Assembly (NCBI RefSeq): GCF_005405925.1 | Contig: NZ_BJHV01000001.1 | Location: 1,674,001-1,738,000 of the forward strand | Direction of reading: 5' to 3' | DNA length: 64,000 bases | Source: Streptomyces antimycoticus | GTDB lineage: Bacteria > Actinomycetota > Actinomycetes > Streptomycetales > Streptomycetaceae | Shown: piece after piece, positions 9,087 through 18,170 of the stretch | How the letters are laid out: every line of letters begins with the position of its first letter | Position numbering within the stretch: position 1 is the first letter of the stretch | Translations under genes and position numbers: made by a program | Notes under the pieces: generated by a model | What the model saw: only the letters and a program-made list of their open reading frames with translations | The model's database searches: none | What the model was told of the DNA's origin: nothing

Positions 9087-10064
9087 TCAATCGCCGGTCG
9101 GATGCGTGCCCGCCGCCGGGCCGAACCCCTCCAGCCGCGCCTCCTGCGCCGCCGCGGCGGCCGCGCCCACCAGCCCCGCGTCGGTGCCCATCTGCGCCGG
9201 GACGACCTCCAGTCCCTGGACGAACGACAGGGTCGCGTAGTCGCGCAGGGCGCGCCGCAGGGGCGTGAAGAGCACGTCCCCGGCGCCCGCCACCCCGCCG
9301 CCGATGACCGCCACCTCGATCTCGACAAGGGCGGCGGTCGCGGCGATTCCCGCGGCCAGGGCCTGGGCGGCCCGTTCGAAGGAGGCCCGCGCGACCGGGT
9401 CGCCGTCCCGCGCCGAGGCGGCGACGGCCTGGGCGCTGGTGTCGCCGTCCGGACCCGGGCGCCAGCCGCCGTCCAGGGCGCGGCGGGCGATGTTGGGACC
9501 GCTGGCGATCCGCTCCACGCAGCCGCGTCCGCCACAGGGGCACAGGTCGCCGTTGAGGTCCACGCTGATGTGGCCGATGTGCCCGGCGTTGCCGGTCGGG
9601 CCCGGGTGCAGCAGGCCGCCCAGGACCAGCCCGCCGCCCACGCCGGTGGAGACCACCATGCACAGCGCGCTCTTACGGCCGCGCGCCGCGCCCTGCCAGT
9701 GCTCGGCGGCCGTCATCGCCGGCCCGTCGCCGACCAGCGACAGCGGCAGTGCGCCGGTGGTCTCCCGGACCCCGGCGACCAGCGGGAAGTCACGCCAGCC
9801 AGGGATGTTGACGGGGCTGACGGTGCCCACGGAGGCGTCCACCGGGCCCGCGCTGCCGATGCCGACGGCGGCGACCCGTGACCAGTGCGCGGTGGCCGTG
9901 AGCTCCTCGAGCACGGCGGTGACCTGCCGCATGACCGTCGCTCCGTCTTCCTGGGCACGGGTGGCGCGGCGGGCCCGTACGACCAGCTTTCCGCTCCCGT
10001 CCACCAGAGCGCCCGCGATCTTGGTCCCGCCGATGTCCAGTGCGGCGATGAGGTCACGTGGCAT
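9087..10064 (-). CDS. ROK family sugar kinase
   Basis: 325 aa. The N-terminus DIGGTKIAGALVD is the ROK phosphate-binding loop, and the zinc motif CPCGGRGCVE is complete (about residues 175-184). ROK kinases phosphorylate glucose, N-acetylhexosamines or related sugars with ATP in the cytoplasm; which sugar cannot be told here. No DNA-binding domain precedes it, so it is an enzyme rather than a ROK repressor. It is divergent from a LacI regulator gene, with a perfect LacI-type palindrome between them, so sugar-responsive control is likely. Confidence 0.92.
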   Translation of the reverse strand: MPRDLIAALDIGGTKIAGALVDGSGKLVVRARRATRAQEDGATVMRQVTAVLEELTATAHWSRVAAVGIGSAGPVDASVGTVSPVNIPGWRDFPLVAGVRETTGALPLSLVGDGPAMTAAEHWQGAARGRKSALCMVVSTGVGGGLVLGGLLHPGPTGNAGHIGHISVDLNGDLCPCGGRGCVERIASGPNIARRALDGGWRPGPDGDTSAQAVAASARDGDPVARASFERAAQALAAGIAATAALVEIEVAVIGGGVAGAGDVLFTPLRRALRDYATLSFVQGLEVVPAQMGTDAGLVGAAAAAAQEARLEGFGPAAGTHPTGD

Positions 10065-10139
10065 AGGTGTCGACTCTCCTGGTGGGCATGCTGGTGGGCA
10101 TGGACGTGTTCGCTGTGCGACAACAGTCTTCCCGCCGCT

Positions 10140-10151
10140 GACAACGTTGTC
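10140..10151. promoter_or_regulatory. LacI-type operator
   Basis: Perfect palindrome GACAACGTTGTC (extended CTGACAACGTTGTCCAG), 58 bp before the LacI regulator start and 75 bp before the divergent ROK gene. Central CG and ACAACGTTGT match operators of LacI/GalR proteins in actinobacteria. It probably lets the regulator repress itself and the kinase gene. Confidence 0.7.
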
Positions 10152-10209
10152 CAGGGGCTATGCTCGTCACTCCCTCCCCCACGACGACCAGCGACGGGAC
10201 GAGCGCACT

Positions 10210-11271
10210 GTGACCGACACCGCCCCGAGCACCGCCACACGCCGTTACGGCACCCGGCCCACTATGAAGGATGTCGCAGCACGGGCCGGGGTCGGCCTCA
10301 AAACCGTCTCCAGAGTGGTCAACGGCGAACCTGGCGTCACCCCCGACACCGAGCGCCGCGTCCAGGAGGCCATCACCGCACTCGGCTTCCGCCGCAACGA
10401 CAGCGCCCGCATTCTGCGCAAGGGCCGTACGGCGAGCATCGGACTGGTCCTGGAGGATCTGGCCGATCCCTTCTACGGTCCGCTGAGCCGCGCCGTCGAG
10501 GAGGTCGCCCGGGCCCATGGCGCGCTGCTGATCAACGGGTCCAGCGCCGAGGACCCCGAGCGCGAGCAGGAGCTGGTGCTCGCCCTGTGCGCGCGCCGGG
10601 TCGACGGCCTCGTCATCATCCCGGCCGGCCACGACCACCGCTATCTGGCCCCCGAGATGGCGGCCGGGATCGCCACCGTCTTCGTCGACCGGCCCGCGGG
10701 CCGTGTCGACGCCGACGCCGTCCTCTCCGACAGCTTCGGCGGCTCCCGCGACGCCGTCGCTCATCTGATCGCCCACGGCCACCGCCGGATCGGCTTCCTC
10801 GGCGACCTGCCGGGCATCCACACCGCCGCCGAGCGGCTGCGCGGCTATCACGCGGCGATGAGCGAGGCCGGGCTGCCGGTCCATGACGCCTGGGTCTCGC
10901 CCGGCCCCACCGATCCGGAGCGGGTCCGGGCCGCGGCCACCGCGATGCTGAACGCCGCCGAGCCGGTCACCGCGCTCTTCGCGGGCAACAACCGGGTCAC
11001 GGTCACGGTCGTACGGGTCCTGGCCGAGCGCCCCGCGCCCGCCGCGCCGGTGGCTCTGGTCGGCTTCGACGACTTCGAGCTCGCCGATCTGCTCTCCCCC
11101 GCGATCACCGTCATAGCCCAGGACTCGGCCCAGCTCGGCCGCACCGCCGCCGATCTGCTCTTCCGCCGCCTCGACGGCGCGGGCGGGGACCCGCAGCGGG
11201 TCGTCCTGCCGACCCGGCTGATCCCGCGCGGCTCGGGCGAAGTGCCCCCGCCCGCGACGTCCACCCCCTGA
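10210..11271 (+). CDS. LacI family transcriptional regulator
   Basis: 353 aa from GTG 10210. The helix-turn-helix lies at about residues 20-45 (TMKDVAARAGVGLKTVSRVV) with the LacI hinge AITALGFRRNDSARIL. A periplasmic-binding-like effector domain follows (GLVLEDLADPFYGPLSRAVE ... GFDDFELADLLSP). An alternative ATG at 10264 would start directly at the helix-turn-helix. It probably binds the GACAACGTTGTC palindrome upstream and responds to a sugar or sugar phosphate. Given the neighbours (ROK kinase, galactoside locus), a role in sugar uptake control is inferred. Confidence 0.92.
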   Translation: MTDTAPSTATRRYGTRPTMKDVAARAGVGLKTVSRVVNGEPGVTPDTERRVQEAITALGFRRNDSARILRKGRTASIGLVLEDLADPFYGPLSRAVEEVARAHGALLINGSSAEDPEREQELVLALCARRVDGLVIIPAGHDHRYLAPEMAAGIATVFVDRPAGRVDADAVLSDSFGGSRDAVAHLIAHGHRRIGFLGDLPGIHTAAERLRGYHAAMSEAGLPVHDAWVSPGPTDPERVRAAATAMLNAAEPVTALFAGNNRVTVTVVRVLAERPAPAAPVALVGFDDFELADLLSPAITVIAQDSAQLGRTAADLLFRRLDGAGGDPQRVVLPTRLIPRGSGEVPPPATSTP

Positions 11272-11293
11272 CCGGCCTTCCCCGCTCGCTTTG

Positions 11294-11310
11294 GCCGTTC
11301 CCCGAACGGC
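11294..11310 (+). terminator. Hairpin downstream of the LacI gene
   Basis: GCCGTTC-CCC-GAACGGC, perfect 7-bp stem with a 3-nt loop, 22 bp past the LacI stop codon. It has no U-tract. Confidence 0.5.
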
Positions 11311-11423
11311 GCAGCTTCCCCCGAACGCCTGAACGGCCCCGCTCCGGTTGCCCCGGCCCCCCACCGCCCCGAGGGTGGATGCGGAGGGCCCGGGACCCCG
11401 GCCGGCGGAACGAGGGAGACGCG

Positions 11424-11876
11424 ATGAGCGGGCGCCGAACGCGGACGATCTGCGCGGTGAGCCTCATGGCCGTGCTGGCGCCGGCCGCCGTCGGCTGTTC
11501 GGACGACGGGGGCACCCCGTCGTCCGAAGTGTCCCGGGCCTCCGCCGCCATCGCCTCCGCGAGGTCGTCGGCCCAGGCCGAGCTGGACAAGATCAAGGGC
11601 GGCTCCCAGGCCAAGCGCGAGGTGAGGGCCGGCCGGGTGACCCGCGATGGCGCGGGACGGGCCGTGGCACCGCTGACCGTCACCAACGGGGGCAAGCACA
11701 CGGCCAGCTACGCCATCGAGGTCAATTTCCGCAACGCGAGCGGGCACTTGGTCGACGCCGTCGTCCTGCACCTGTCCAAGGTGCCCCCGCACCGGCCCAC
11801 CAAGGCCACCGCCCGCAGCCACCGCAAGCTCACCGGCCGCATCACGGCACAGGTGGGCACCGCGGTGCGGTACTGA
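11424..11876 (+). CDS. Small secreted lipoprotein of unknown function
   Basis: 150 aa from ATG 11424, preceded by GAGGGAG. The signal sequence ends in a lipobox-like AAVGCSDD (Cys near residue 22). An Ala/Ser/Lys-rich helix follows, then a beta-sandwich-like part with VAPLTVTNGGKHTASYAIEV, typical of FxLYD/DUF4352-like domains in surface lipoproteins. No catalytic motif is visible. It stands alone between the LacI gene and a convergent small membrane protein gene. I do not recognise a named family; the lipoprotein nature is clear, the function is not. Confidence 0.75.
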   Translation: MSGRRTRTICAVSLMAVLAPAAVGCSDDGGTPSSEVSRASAAIASARSSAQAELDKIKGGSQAKREVRAGRVTRDGAGRAVAPLTVTNGGKHTASYAIEVNFRNASGHLVDAVVLHLSKVPPHRPTKATARSHRKLTGRITAQVGTAVRY

Positions 11877-11899
11877 TCACCGCGGTGCCGATGGTCTGT

Positions 11900-12283
11900 T
11901 CAAGCCGCCAAGACCTTGGCCTTGGCCCGCTCGTACTCCTCGGGCGTGAGGTCGCCGTGGTTCTTGAGCTCCACGAGGTGCTCGAGCTCCTCCGCCCGGC
12001 CGGTGGTGGCGGTCGTGCGCATGAACTCCCGGAAGTCCTTCTCCGCCTGCTCGGCACGCTTCATCTCGCGCATGCCCATCCCCCGCCCCCGTGCCACCAG
12101 GTACACGAAGACCCCGAGGAAGGGCAGCAGGAGGGCGAAGACGGTCCAGCCCGCCTTGGCCCAGCCGCTCAGCGAGTCGTCACGGAAGAGGTCGGTGAAG
12201 ACGCGGAACAGCAGCGCCAGCCAGAGGATCCAGAGAAAGACCCACATCGTGGTCAGGAAAACATTCAGCAGTGGGTAGTCCAT
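11900..12283 (-). CDS. Small membrane protein with PLDc_N-like and SHOCT domains
   Basis: 127 aa from ATG 12283 with GGGAGG upstream; a longer frame to 12340 lacks a ribosome site. Two hydrophobic helices near the N-terminus (VFLTTMWVFLWILWLALLF and VFALLLPFLGVFVYLVA) resemble the phospholipase D nuclease N-terminal (PLDc_N) domain. The C-terminal 30 residues are a SHOCT motif (LKNHGDLTPEEYERAKAKVL), a short domain thought to mediate oligomer or protein contacts. This layout is common in Streptomyces; the function is unknown. Confidence 0.82.
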   Translation of the reverse strand: MDYPLLNVFLTTMWVFLWILWLALLFRVFTDLFRDDSLSGWAKAGWTVFALLLPFLGVFVYLVARGRGMGMREMKRAEQAEKDFREFMRTTATTGRAEELEHLVELKNHGDLTPEEYERAKAKVLAA

Positions 12284-12456
12284 CGTCAGCCTCCCGTCGG
12301 CCACGCCCGGCGCGGGCGTGAGCACCCCGCCGGGCCCCACGCCTTCAGCTTACGGCGCCACGGTCGGCGCAGCGCCGGATGCCGTGGCGGCGGGCCGTGC
12401 GTAGAAAGGGGAGTCGGAGGGTGATCGGGCGACGCGGGCTGGAAGGGCAGGCGGCC

Positions 12457-13088
12457 GTGAATCTCCAGATTCTCCCCCTGGCCGTCACCATGATGGCCGG
12501 CCCTCAGATCGTGGCCGCGGTCATCCTGGTGACCACCGCGCGGCCGGTGCGGGTGTCCCTGGCGTTTCTGCTCGGGCGGCGGTCGCGACCGCTGCGGGGG
12601 TCGCTCTCGCCCGGGGGCTGTGCGGGCTGCTGGGGCAGGCTGTCTCGCCGGGCAGCCCGGCCCATCGGGGATCGGCCGCGTCGGTCGTACAGCTGGTGCT
12701 GGTGGGGCTGTTGGCACTGGCCGCCGTCAAGAACGTGGTGAAGCGGCGGACGGTCGAGCCGCCGAAGTGGCTGGGCACGCTGATGGAAGCCGGTCCCCGT
12801 AAGGCGCTCACGACCGGCTTGTTGATCATCCTGCTCATGCCGTCCGACATCGTGGTCATGCTGACCGTAGGGGCGAACCTGGAGCAGCACCAGGCGGGGT
12901 TGGCGGCGGCGCTGCCGTTCATCGCCGCCACCGTACTGATCGCGGCGCTGCCGCTGCTGGTCTACCTCCTCCTCGGCGACCGGGCGCGACGCGCGATGCC
13001 CCGGCTCCGGGAGTGGCTCGCGACCCATAGCTGGGTGGTCAATGTCGCCGCATGCCTGATCTTCATCGTGCTCATCCTGACTCCCTGA
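12457..13088 (+). pseudogene. GAP/Sap family membrane protein gene, frameshifted
   Basis: From GTG 12457 (GGAAGGG upstream) the protein reads as a multi-helix GAP family protein (LQILPLAVTMMAGPQIVAAV) up to SLAFLLG. Then the frame changes: the rest (AVATAAGVALARGLCGLLGQ ... WVVNVAACLIFIVLILTP) continues one frame over to the stop at 13088. Adding one G to GGG at 12574-12576 restores a continuous protein of about 210 aa with no other damage. GAP proteins relate to Sap proteins that help address lipids or peptidolipids at the mycobacterial surface. It could be a recent inactivation, but a missing base in the assembly is more likely. Confidence 0.75.
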
Positions 13089-13173
13089 CGGCCTGCCCCG
13101 CTAATGGCCTGACCCCCTGACGGCCGGTGGCCCCTAACGGCCTGACTCCCTGACGGCCTGTGGCCCCTAGCGG
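13076..13173. repeat. Three tandem copies of a 32-33 bp unit
   Basis: Units at 13076-13107, 13108-13140 and 13141-13173 share CCTGACtCCCTGACGGCC and end CTAAcGG or similar. The first unit contains the stop codon of the GAP-family gene; the last overlaps the final codons of the converging gene. It looks like local slippage amplification between two converging genes. Confidence 0.7.
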
Positions 13174-14378
13174 CCCCTGCCGTGTGCCCCCGTGCGGCCC
13201 GTGGCGGCCAGCAGGGCGATCACCGCGAGGGCGGCCAGCAGGATCAGCACCAGGAAGAGGACCGTCAGCACGGTGGGGTGGTTCCACAGGGCGAACACCG
13301 CGACCGGCACCAGCAGGGCCGCCGTCGTCAGCCCCCGCCGGTGGTCCGCGGTCCAGATGCCCGCCCGGCCGGTACGCATCCCGTGGGCGGCGCCCCAGCG
13401 GGCCGCACTGTCGGCGAGGACCTCGGCCGTGCCGCGCACCCTGCTCGGCAGCCGCCCCGGGCCGACCAGATAGGCGCCGAGCGCGACCACGACGCCGAGC
13501 ACCAGCGCGGTGAGCACGGTGACCCGCAGAAAGCGCACCACCGTGTCGAAGAGGACCGAGGCGGCCTCCCTGGACAGCACGCTCGCCGGCACATGGTCGA
13601 GGTAGTAGCGACGGCCCACCGCGAGGGCCAGCGCCAGGGCGAGGGAGGCGAGCGCGGTGCCCAGGGCCGCGCGGGCGAGCGCCCGGCGGCGCCGGTGGGC
13701 GAGCAGCACTCCGGTGCCGCCGAGGGTCACCGTCAGCGCGGGCAGCCAGTTGCCCGCCAGGTCGAGGAGGCGTGCCGACCGTCGGATGGTGTCGAGCCGG
13801 TCGGAGTGGAAGAGGACGAGCCGCTGGTGGATGTCGGGGATACCGGTCACCACGGGGAGCCCGGCGTCCACCAGTTGCTGTCGGACCCGCTCCACGGCGG
13901 CGCCGACATTGAGGGTGACGGTGTGACCCTCGACGCCGACCGGCCCGCCGCCCTTACCGGTGAGGGCGCCCACGACGGCGGTGTGCGCGGCCCGGTTGGC
14001 GCCGGTCCATACGGCGGGGAACTGCTCACTGCGCACGATATGGGCCGCCACCTTCCGCACCGCCTGGTCCAGGGCCGAGTCCAGTTGCGGGGCCAGCCCC
14101 TCGATGGTGTCGGCGGCCTGTTCCGGGAGGCCGTGGGCGCGCAGCCAGGAGGCGATGTCGGCGGTGACTTCCCGGCTGTTGTGGCGGATGTCGACGGCCG
14201 CGCTGACCTGGTCCACGGCGGTGTCCTGGATCGCCGGGTCCTTCGCCAGCGGGGCGACCGTCGCCACGTAGCGGTCGGTGTCCAGGACGATGTCGTGGAC
14301 CCACACCGTCAGCACGGACACCGGTACGAGCAGGCAACCGAGCAGGATCAGCAGGGCCGACACGGCGCTTCTGGCCAT
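13167..14378 (-). CDS. Integral membrane protein of unknown function
   Basis: 403 aa. One N-terminal helix (SALLILLGCLLVPVSVLTVW) precedes a long extracytoplasmic segment of about 170 residues (DIVLDTDRYVATVAPLAKDP). Three more helix regions then come at about 195-225, 265-300 and 350-395. This layout is frequent in Streptomyces proteins annotated only as integral membrane proteins. The C-terminus is Gly/Arg-rich and is encoded in part by the tandem repeat region. No enzyme motif is visible. It converges with the frameshifted GAP-family gene. Confidence 0.8.
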   Translation of the reverse strand: MARSAVSALLILLGCLLVPVSVLTVWVHDIVLDTDRYVATVAPLAKDPAIQDTAVDQVSAAVDIRHNSREVTADIASWLRAHGLPEQAADTIEGLAPQLDSALDQAVRKVAAHIVRSEQFPAVWTGANRAAHTAVVGALTGKGGGPVGVEGHTVTLNVGAAVERVRQQLVDAGLPVVTGIPDIHQRLVLFHSDRLDTIRRSARLLDLAGNWLPALTVTLGGTGVLLAHRRRRALARAALGTALASLALALALAVGRRYYLDHVPASVLSREAASVLFDTVVRFLRVTVLTALVLGVVVALGAYLVGPGRLPSRVRGTAEVLADSAARWGAAHGMRTGRAGIWTADHRRGLTTAALLVPVAVFALWNHPTVLTVLFLVLILLAALAVIALLAATGRTGAHGRGR

Positions 14379-14654
14379 GAACCCATCTCCCGCCTTCCCC
14401 GGCGGGGCCGCATCCCGGGTGACACGTGCGGGTGAGCGGATATGGCCAAGCGGATCAGCGGGCCCGGCGGACCGGGTGGAACTGTGGACTCCGGCGCGGT
14501 GGCCCCGGCGGACGGGCGGGCTCAGTCGGGTCTATGGGCTCCCACAGATCGACGGCTTCTTCCGATCTGCGGGCTCCAACAGACCCGCGGGCTCCGGCGG
14601 ATCAGCAGGCTCCCGCCGAGCTGCGAGCCCCGGCGGACCGACCGACTGCCGAGG
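14379..14654. other. Intergenic stretch with degenerate GC-rich repeats
   Basis: No convincing gene in 276 bp. From about 14530 to 14640 it has loose repeats of GGCTCC followed by GATC or GCGG words about every 25 bp. The first 60 bp should hold the promoter of the leftward membrane protein gene; no clear hexamers were seen. Confidence 0.4.
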
Positions 14655-15944
14655 TCAGGATGCGGCCGGGGCCCGGCCCGCCAGCGCGTCGAGTTCGGCG
14701 CGGCCCAGGCCGGTCAGCCGCTCGACCTCGGCACGGTCGAGGGCTCCGCAGTCCAGCCCGCGCACCAGATGGCCGCTGAGCGCCTTGGCGGTGGCCGGTT
14801 CGTCGGCGATGCCGGTGCCTGTGGCCGTACGGTCCACATACGCGGCGAGCCGTTCCGCCGCGGCCTCCAGGCCCTCGCGGTAGAAGGCGTAAACGGCGGC
14901 GTAGCGGGTGGGGAGGTGGCCGGGGTGCATGTCCCAGCCCTGGTAGTACGCGCGCGCCAAGGACCGCCGGACCAGGCGGTGGTGGAGCCGCCAGGCGTCG
15001 TGGACCCGCCCGGTGGGGCCGACGGGCAGGACGTTGGTCGAGCCGTCGGAGAGCCGTACGCCGGTGCCGGCGGCGGCGACCTGCATCACGGCCTTGGCGT
15101 GGTCGGCGACGGGGTGGTCCATGGACTGGTGGGCGGCGCCCACTCCGCAGGAGGCGCTGTAGTCGAAGGTGCCGTAGTGCAGTCCGGTGGCCCGCCCCTC
15201 GGCGGCGTCGATCATCCGGGCGACGGTGGCCCGGCCGTCGGAACCGAGGATGGCCTGGGTGGTCTCGATCTGGATCTCGAAGCCGATGCGGCCCGGGGCG
15301 AGCCCGCGCGCCTTCTCGAACTCCTCGCACAGCCGGACCATCGCGGTGACCTGCTCCGCGTACGTCACCTTGGGCAGGGTGAGCACCAGGCCGTCCGGCA
15401 GTCCGCCGGCCGCCATCAGCCCGGTGAGGAAGATGTCCAGGGTGCGGATGCCCCGGTCGCGTACGGCGGCCTCCATGCACTTCATGCGGATGCCCGCATA
15501 GGGCGGCGCGCTGCCCTCCGCGCAGGCGGCCGCGAGGAGCGAGGCGGCGCGGGCGGCCGCGGCGTCCTCCTCGACGTCGGGGCGCGGGCCGTAGCCGTCC
15601 TCGAAGTCGATGCGCAGATCCTCCACGGGCTCGCGCTCCAGCTTGGCGCGCACCCGGGTGTGGACGGGTTCGGCGAGATCGTCGGGGAGGCCGAGGACGG
15701 CGGCGAAGGAGTCGGCGTCGGGGGCGTGCCGGTCGAGGGCCGCCAGCGCCTGGTCGCCCCACTCGCGCACGGTGGTGGCGGTAAGGAGGTCGGCGGGCAC
15801 GTAGACGGTGTGGACGGGCTGGCGGGTGCCGGGGTCGCCGGGGTAGCGGCGGGCGAGCTCGGCGTCGACGGCGGCGAGGGAGTCGGCGATGGACGCCCGT
15901 ACGGCACCGGGCAGGCTGGTCGGCACGGTCTCCTGAGGCTTCAT
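14655..15944 (-). CDS. DUF6986 / HpcH-HpaI citrate-lyase-like protein
   Basis: 429 aa. The TIM-barrel family of CoA-ester lyases and aldolases (citrate lyase beta subunit) is suggested by LRIDFEDGYGPRPDVEEDAA (acidic metal-binding region), LTLPKVTYAEQVTAMVRL and IGFEIQIETTQAILGSDG (substrate/Mg site). The length agrees with actinobacterial DUF6986 proteins, which lack a proven reaction. Start ATG 15944 lies shortly after GGGGAGCGGAC. It is isolated: the next upstream genes (etfBA) end in a strong terminator. Confidence 0.82.
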   Translation of the reverse strand: MKPQETVPTSLPGAVRASIADSLAAVDAELARRYPGDPGTRQPVHTVYVPADLLTATTVREWGDQALAALDRHAPDADSFAAVLGLPDDLAEPVHTRVRAKLEREPVEDLRIDFEDGYGPRPDVEEDAAAARAASLLAAACAEGSAPPYAGIRMKCMEAAVRDRGIRTLDIFLTGLMAAGGLPDGLVLTLPKVTYAEQVTAMVRLCEEFEKARGLAPGRIGFEIQIETTQAILGSDGRATVARMIDAAEGRATGLHYGTFDYSASCGVGAAHQSMDHPVADHAKAVMQVAAAGTGVRLSDGSTNVLPVGPTGRVHDAWRLHHRLVRRSLARAYYQGWDMHPGHLPTRYAAVYAFYREGLEAAAERLAAYVDRTATGTGIADEPATAKALSGHLVRGLDCGALDRAEVERLTGLGRAELDALAGRAPAAS

Positions 15945-16060
15945 GTCCGCTCCCCCGCCCTTCCCACCGCACCCAGCTTGTTTCCACGTTACGGAAACGA
16001 TGATCCGTAGCGCGAAGTTATCCGGGCGCTCGACGGCGGGTCAACACCCCCCTTGGCAGC

Positions 16061-16099
16061 CGCGAGGCCCCGTACGCGCATCGCGTACGGGGCCTCGCG
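16061..16099 (-). terminator. Strong hairpin after etfBA
   Basis: Perfect 18-bp stem CGCGAGGCCCCGTACGCG with a CAT loop, 27 bp past the etfA stop codon. It is the longest perfect stem seen in the window and should end etfBA transcription. Confidence 0.9.
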
Positions 16100-16125
16100 G
16101 AATGCCCTGCGGGGATCGCGGAGGA

Positions 16126-17088
16126 TCAGCCCTTGCGGGTCTTGACCTCCTCGGTCAGCTGCGGGACCACCTCGAAGAGGTCACCGACCACGCCGTAGTC
16201 GACCAGATCGAAGATCGGAGCCTCGGCGTCCTTGTTGACCGCCACGATCGTCTTCGAGGTCTGCATACCGGCCCGGTGCTGGATCGCACCCGAGATACCC
16301 GCCGCCACATACAGCTGCGGCGAAACCGTCTTACCGGTCTGACCCACCTGATTGGTGTGCGGATACCAGCCCGCGTCCACCGCGGCACGCGAGGCGCCGA
16401 CGGCCGCGCCGAGGGAGTCGGCGAGGGCCTCGACGACGGGGAAGTTCTCCGCGCCGCCCACACCACGGCCACCGGAGACCACGATCGCCGCCTCGGTCAG
16501 CTCCGGACGCCCCGTCGACTCACGCGGCGTACGCGAGACCACCTTCGTCCCCGTCGCCTGCTCCGAGAAGGACACCTGAAGCGCCTCGACCGCACCCGCG
16601 GCCGGGGCGGCCTCCACCGCCGCCGAATTCGGCTTCACCGTGATCACCGGCGTGCCCTTGCTGACCCGGGACCTGGTGGTGAAGGCGGCCGCGAACACCG
16701 ACTGCGTGGCCACCGGACCCTCCTCACCGGCCTCCAGGTCCACCGCGTCGGTGATGATGCCCGAGCCGATACGGACCGCGAGCCGGGCCGCGATCTCCTT
16801 GCCCTCCGCGGAGGACGGGAACAGCACGGCGGCCGGCGACACCGCCTCATACGCGGCCTGCAGCGCGTCCACCTTCGGGACCACGAGGTAGTCGGCGAAC
16901 TCGGGCGCGTCAGCGGTCAGCACCCGCGCGGCGCCGTGCTCGGCCAGGGCGGACGCGGTGTTCCCGGCACCGGAACCGAGGGAGACGGCGACGGGCTCGC
17001 CGATGCGGCGGGCCAGGGTCAGCAGCTCCAGGGTGGGCTTGCGGACGGCACCGTCCACGTGGTCGACATAGACAAGGACTTCAGCCAT
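16126..17088 (-). CDS. etfA: Electron transfer flavoprotein alpha subunit
   Basis: 320 aa, full length. The N-terminal half is the adenine-nucleotide-alpha-hydrolase-like ETF domain. The C-terminal half is the FAD-binding domain, with [40 protein letters not shown] and the conserved [20 protein letters not shown]. It carries electrons from acyl-CoA and other dehydrogenases to the quinone pool via ETF dehydrogenase. It pairs with EtfB encoded 57 bp upstream on the same strand. Start ATG 17088 has GGAGAGCG upstream. Very secure. Confidence 0.98.
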   Translation of the reverse strand: MAEVLVYVDHVDGAVRKPTLELLTLARRIGEPVAVSLGSGAGNTASALAEHGAARVLTADAPEFADYLVVPKVDALQAAYEAVSPAAVLFPSSAEGKEIAARLAVRIGSGIITDAVDLEAGEEGPVATQSVFAAAFTTRSRVSKGTPVITVKPNSAAVEAAPAAGAVEALQVSFSEQATGTKVVSRTPRESTGRPELTEAAIVVSGGRGVGGAENFPVVEALADSLGAAVGASRAAVDAGWYPHTNQVGQTGKTVSPQLYVAAGISGAIQHRAGMQTSKTIVAVNKDAEAPIFDLVDYGVVGDLFEVVPQLTEEVKTRKG

Positions 17089-17145
17089 GGGAATCGCTCT
17101 CCTGCGACATGCGAAATGCGAAAGATATGGGGGCGGGGAAAGGGA

Positions 17146-17931
17146 TCAGATGAACTTCTGACCCGCGAGGAAGGCGGCGAGCTGCTTGCCGCCCTCGCCC
17201 TCGTCCTTGACGATCATGCCCGCCGTACGGGCCGGACGCTCCGTGGCACCGTCCACCGCGGTCCAGGCACCCTCGAGACCGACCTCGTCCGCCTCGATCT
17301 CCAGGTCCTCCAGGTCCCAGGAGGTCACCGGCTTCTTCTTCGCCGCCATGATGCCCTTGAACGACGGATAACGCGCCTCACCCGACTGGTCGGTCACCGA
17401 CACCACCGCCGGAAGCCGCGCCTCCAGCAACTCCGTCGCGCTGTCACCATCCCGGCGCCCCTTCACCGTGCCGTCCTCGACCGACACCTCCGACAGCAGC
17501 GACACCTGCGGCACACCCAGGCGCTCCGCCAGCATCGCCGGGAGCACACCCATCGTGCCGTCGGTGGACGCCATGCCGCAGACCACCAGGTCATAGCCGG
17601 TCTTCTCGACGGCCTTGGCCAGCACCAGCGAGGTACCCAGCGCGTCCGTGCCGTGCAGATCGTCGTCCTCGACATGCACGGCCTTGTCCGCACCCATCGA
17701 CAGCGCCTTGCGCAGCGCGTCCTTGGCATCCTCCGGACCGACGGTCAGCACGGTGATCTCGGCGTCATCGGCCTCGTCGGCGATCTGGAGGGCCTGCTCG
17801 ACCGCGTACTCGTCGAGCTCCGAGAGCAGGCCGTCCACATCGTCGCGATCGACGGTCAGGTCCTCGGCGAAGTGCCGGTCGCCGGTGGCGTCGGGCACGT
17901 ACTTCACACAGACAACGATCCTCAAGCTCAC
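17146..17931 (-). CDS. etfB: Electron transfer flavoprotein beta subunit
   Basis: 261 aa, full length. It opens IVVCVKYVPD and carries the ETF beta signature region VEKTGYDLVVCGMASTDG; MAAKKKPVTSWDLEDL matches the C-terminal part that wraps round EtfA. It forms the heterodimer with EtfA and binds AMP in bacterial-type ETFs. It is the first gene of the etfBA operon; a TACT-N4-AGTA dyad and an AT-rich patch lie about 130 bp upstream. Start ATG 17931 follows AGGAGAGCCG. Confidence 0.98.
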   Translation of the reverse strand: MSLRIVVCVKYVPDATGDRHFAEDLTVDRDDVDGLLSELDEYAVEQALQIADEADDAEITVLTVGPEDAKDALRKALSMGADKAVHVEDDDLHGTDALGTSLVLAKAVEKTGYDLVVCGMASTDGTMGVLPAMLAERLGVPQVSLLSEVSVEDGTVKGRRDGDSATELLEARLPAVVSVTDQSGEARYPSFKGIMAAKKKPVTSWDLEDLEIEADEVGLEGAWTAVDGATERPARTAGMIVKDEGEGGKQLAAFLAGQKFI

Positions 17932-18063
17932 GCCGGCTCTCCTACTGCATCGTCTCTACCGAGCTGCCTTGTTGCTGGCAGCATAGGCGCCTTCGGGGGC
18001 GGGACCCGGGCGGTACCGCGGGCGGTTTCCTGCCGGGGCGGCCCATGCACCGCAGCAAAATAT

Positions 18064-18075
18064 TACTCGTCAGTA
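18064..18075. promoter_or_regulatory. TACT-N4-AGTA dyad upstream of etfB
   Basis: TACTCGTCAGTA within an AT-rich patch (AAAATATTACTCGTCAGTACA) that stands out in a 239-bp GC-rich gap. On the leftward strand TAATAT next to it could be a -10. Short dyads of this form are bound by TetR-family regulators of lipid catabolism genes, a fitting role for etfBA, but no regulator is present here. Confidence 0.4.
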
Positions 18076-18170
18076 CACCCAGCTCATTCCCCGGACGCAA
18101 GCCGCGTGAACTGTGACCTTGCCAACGCGGCGATCAGCGGGAGGAGCGCACGCCGGCGGGAGGCCGCGAC

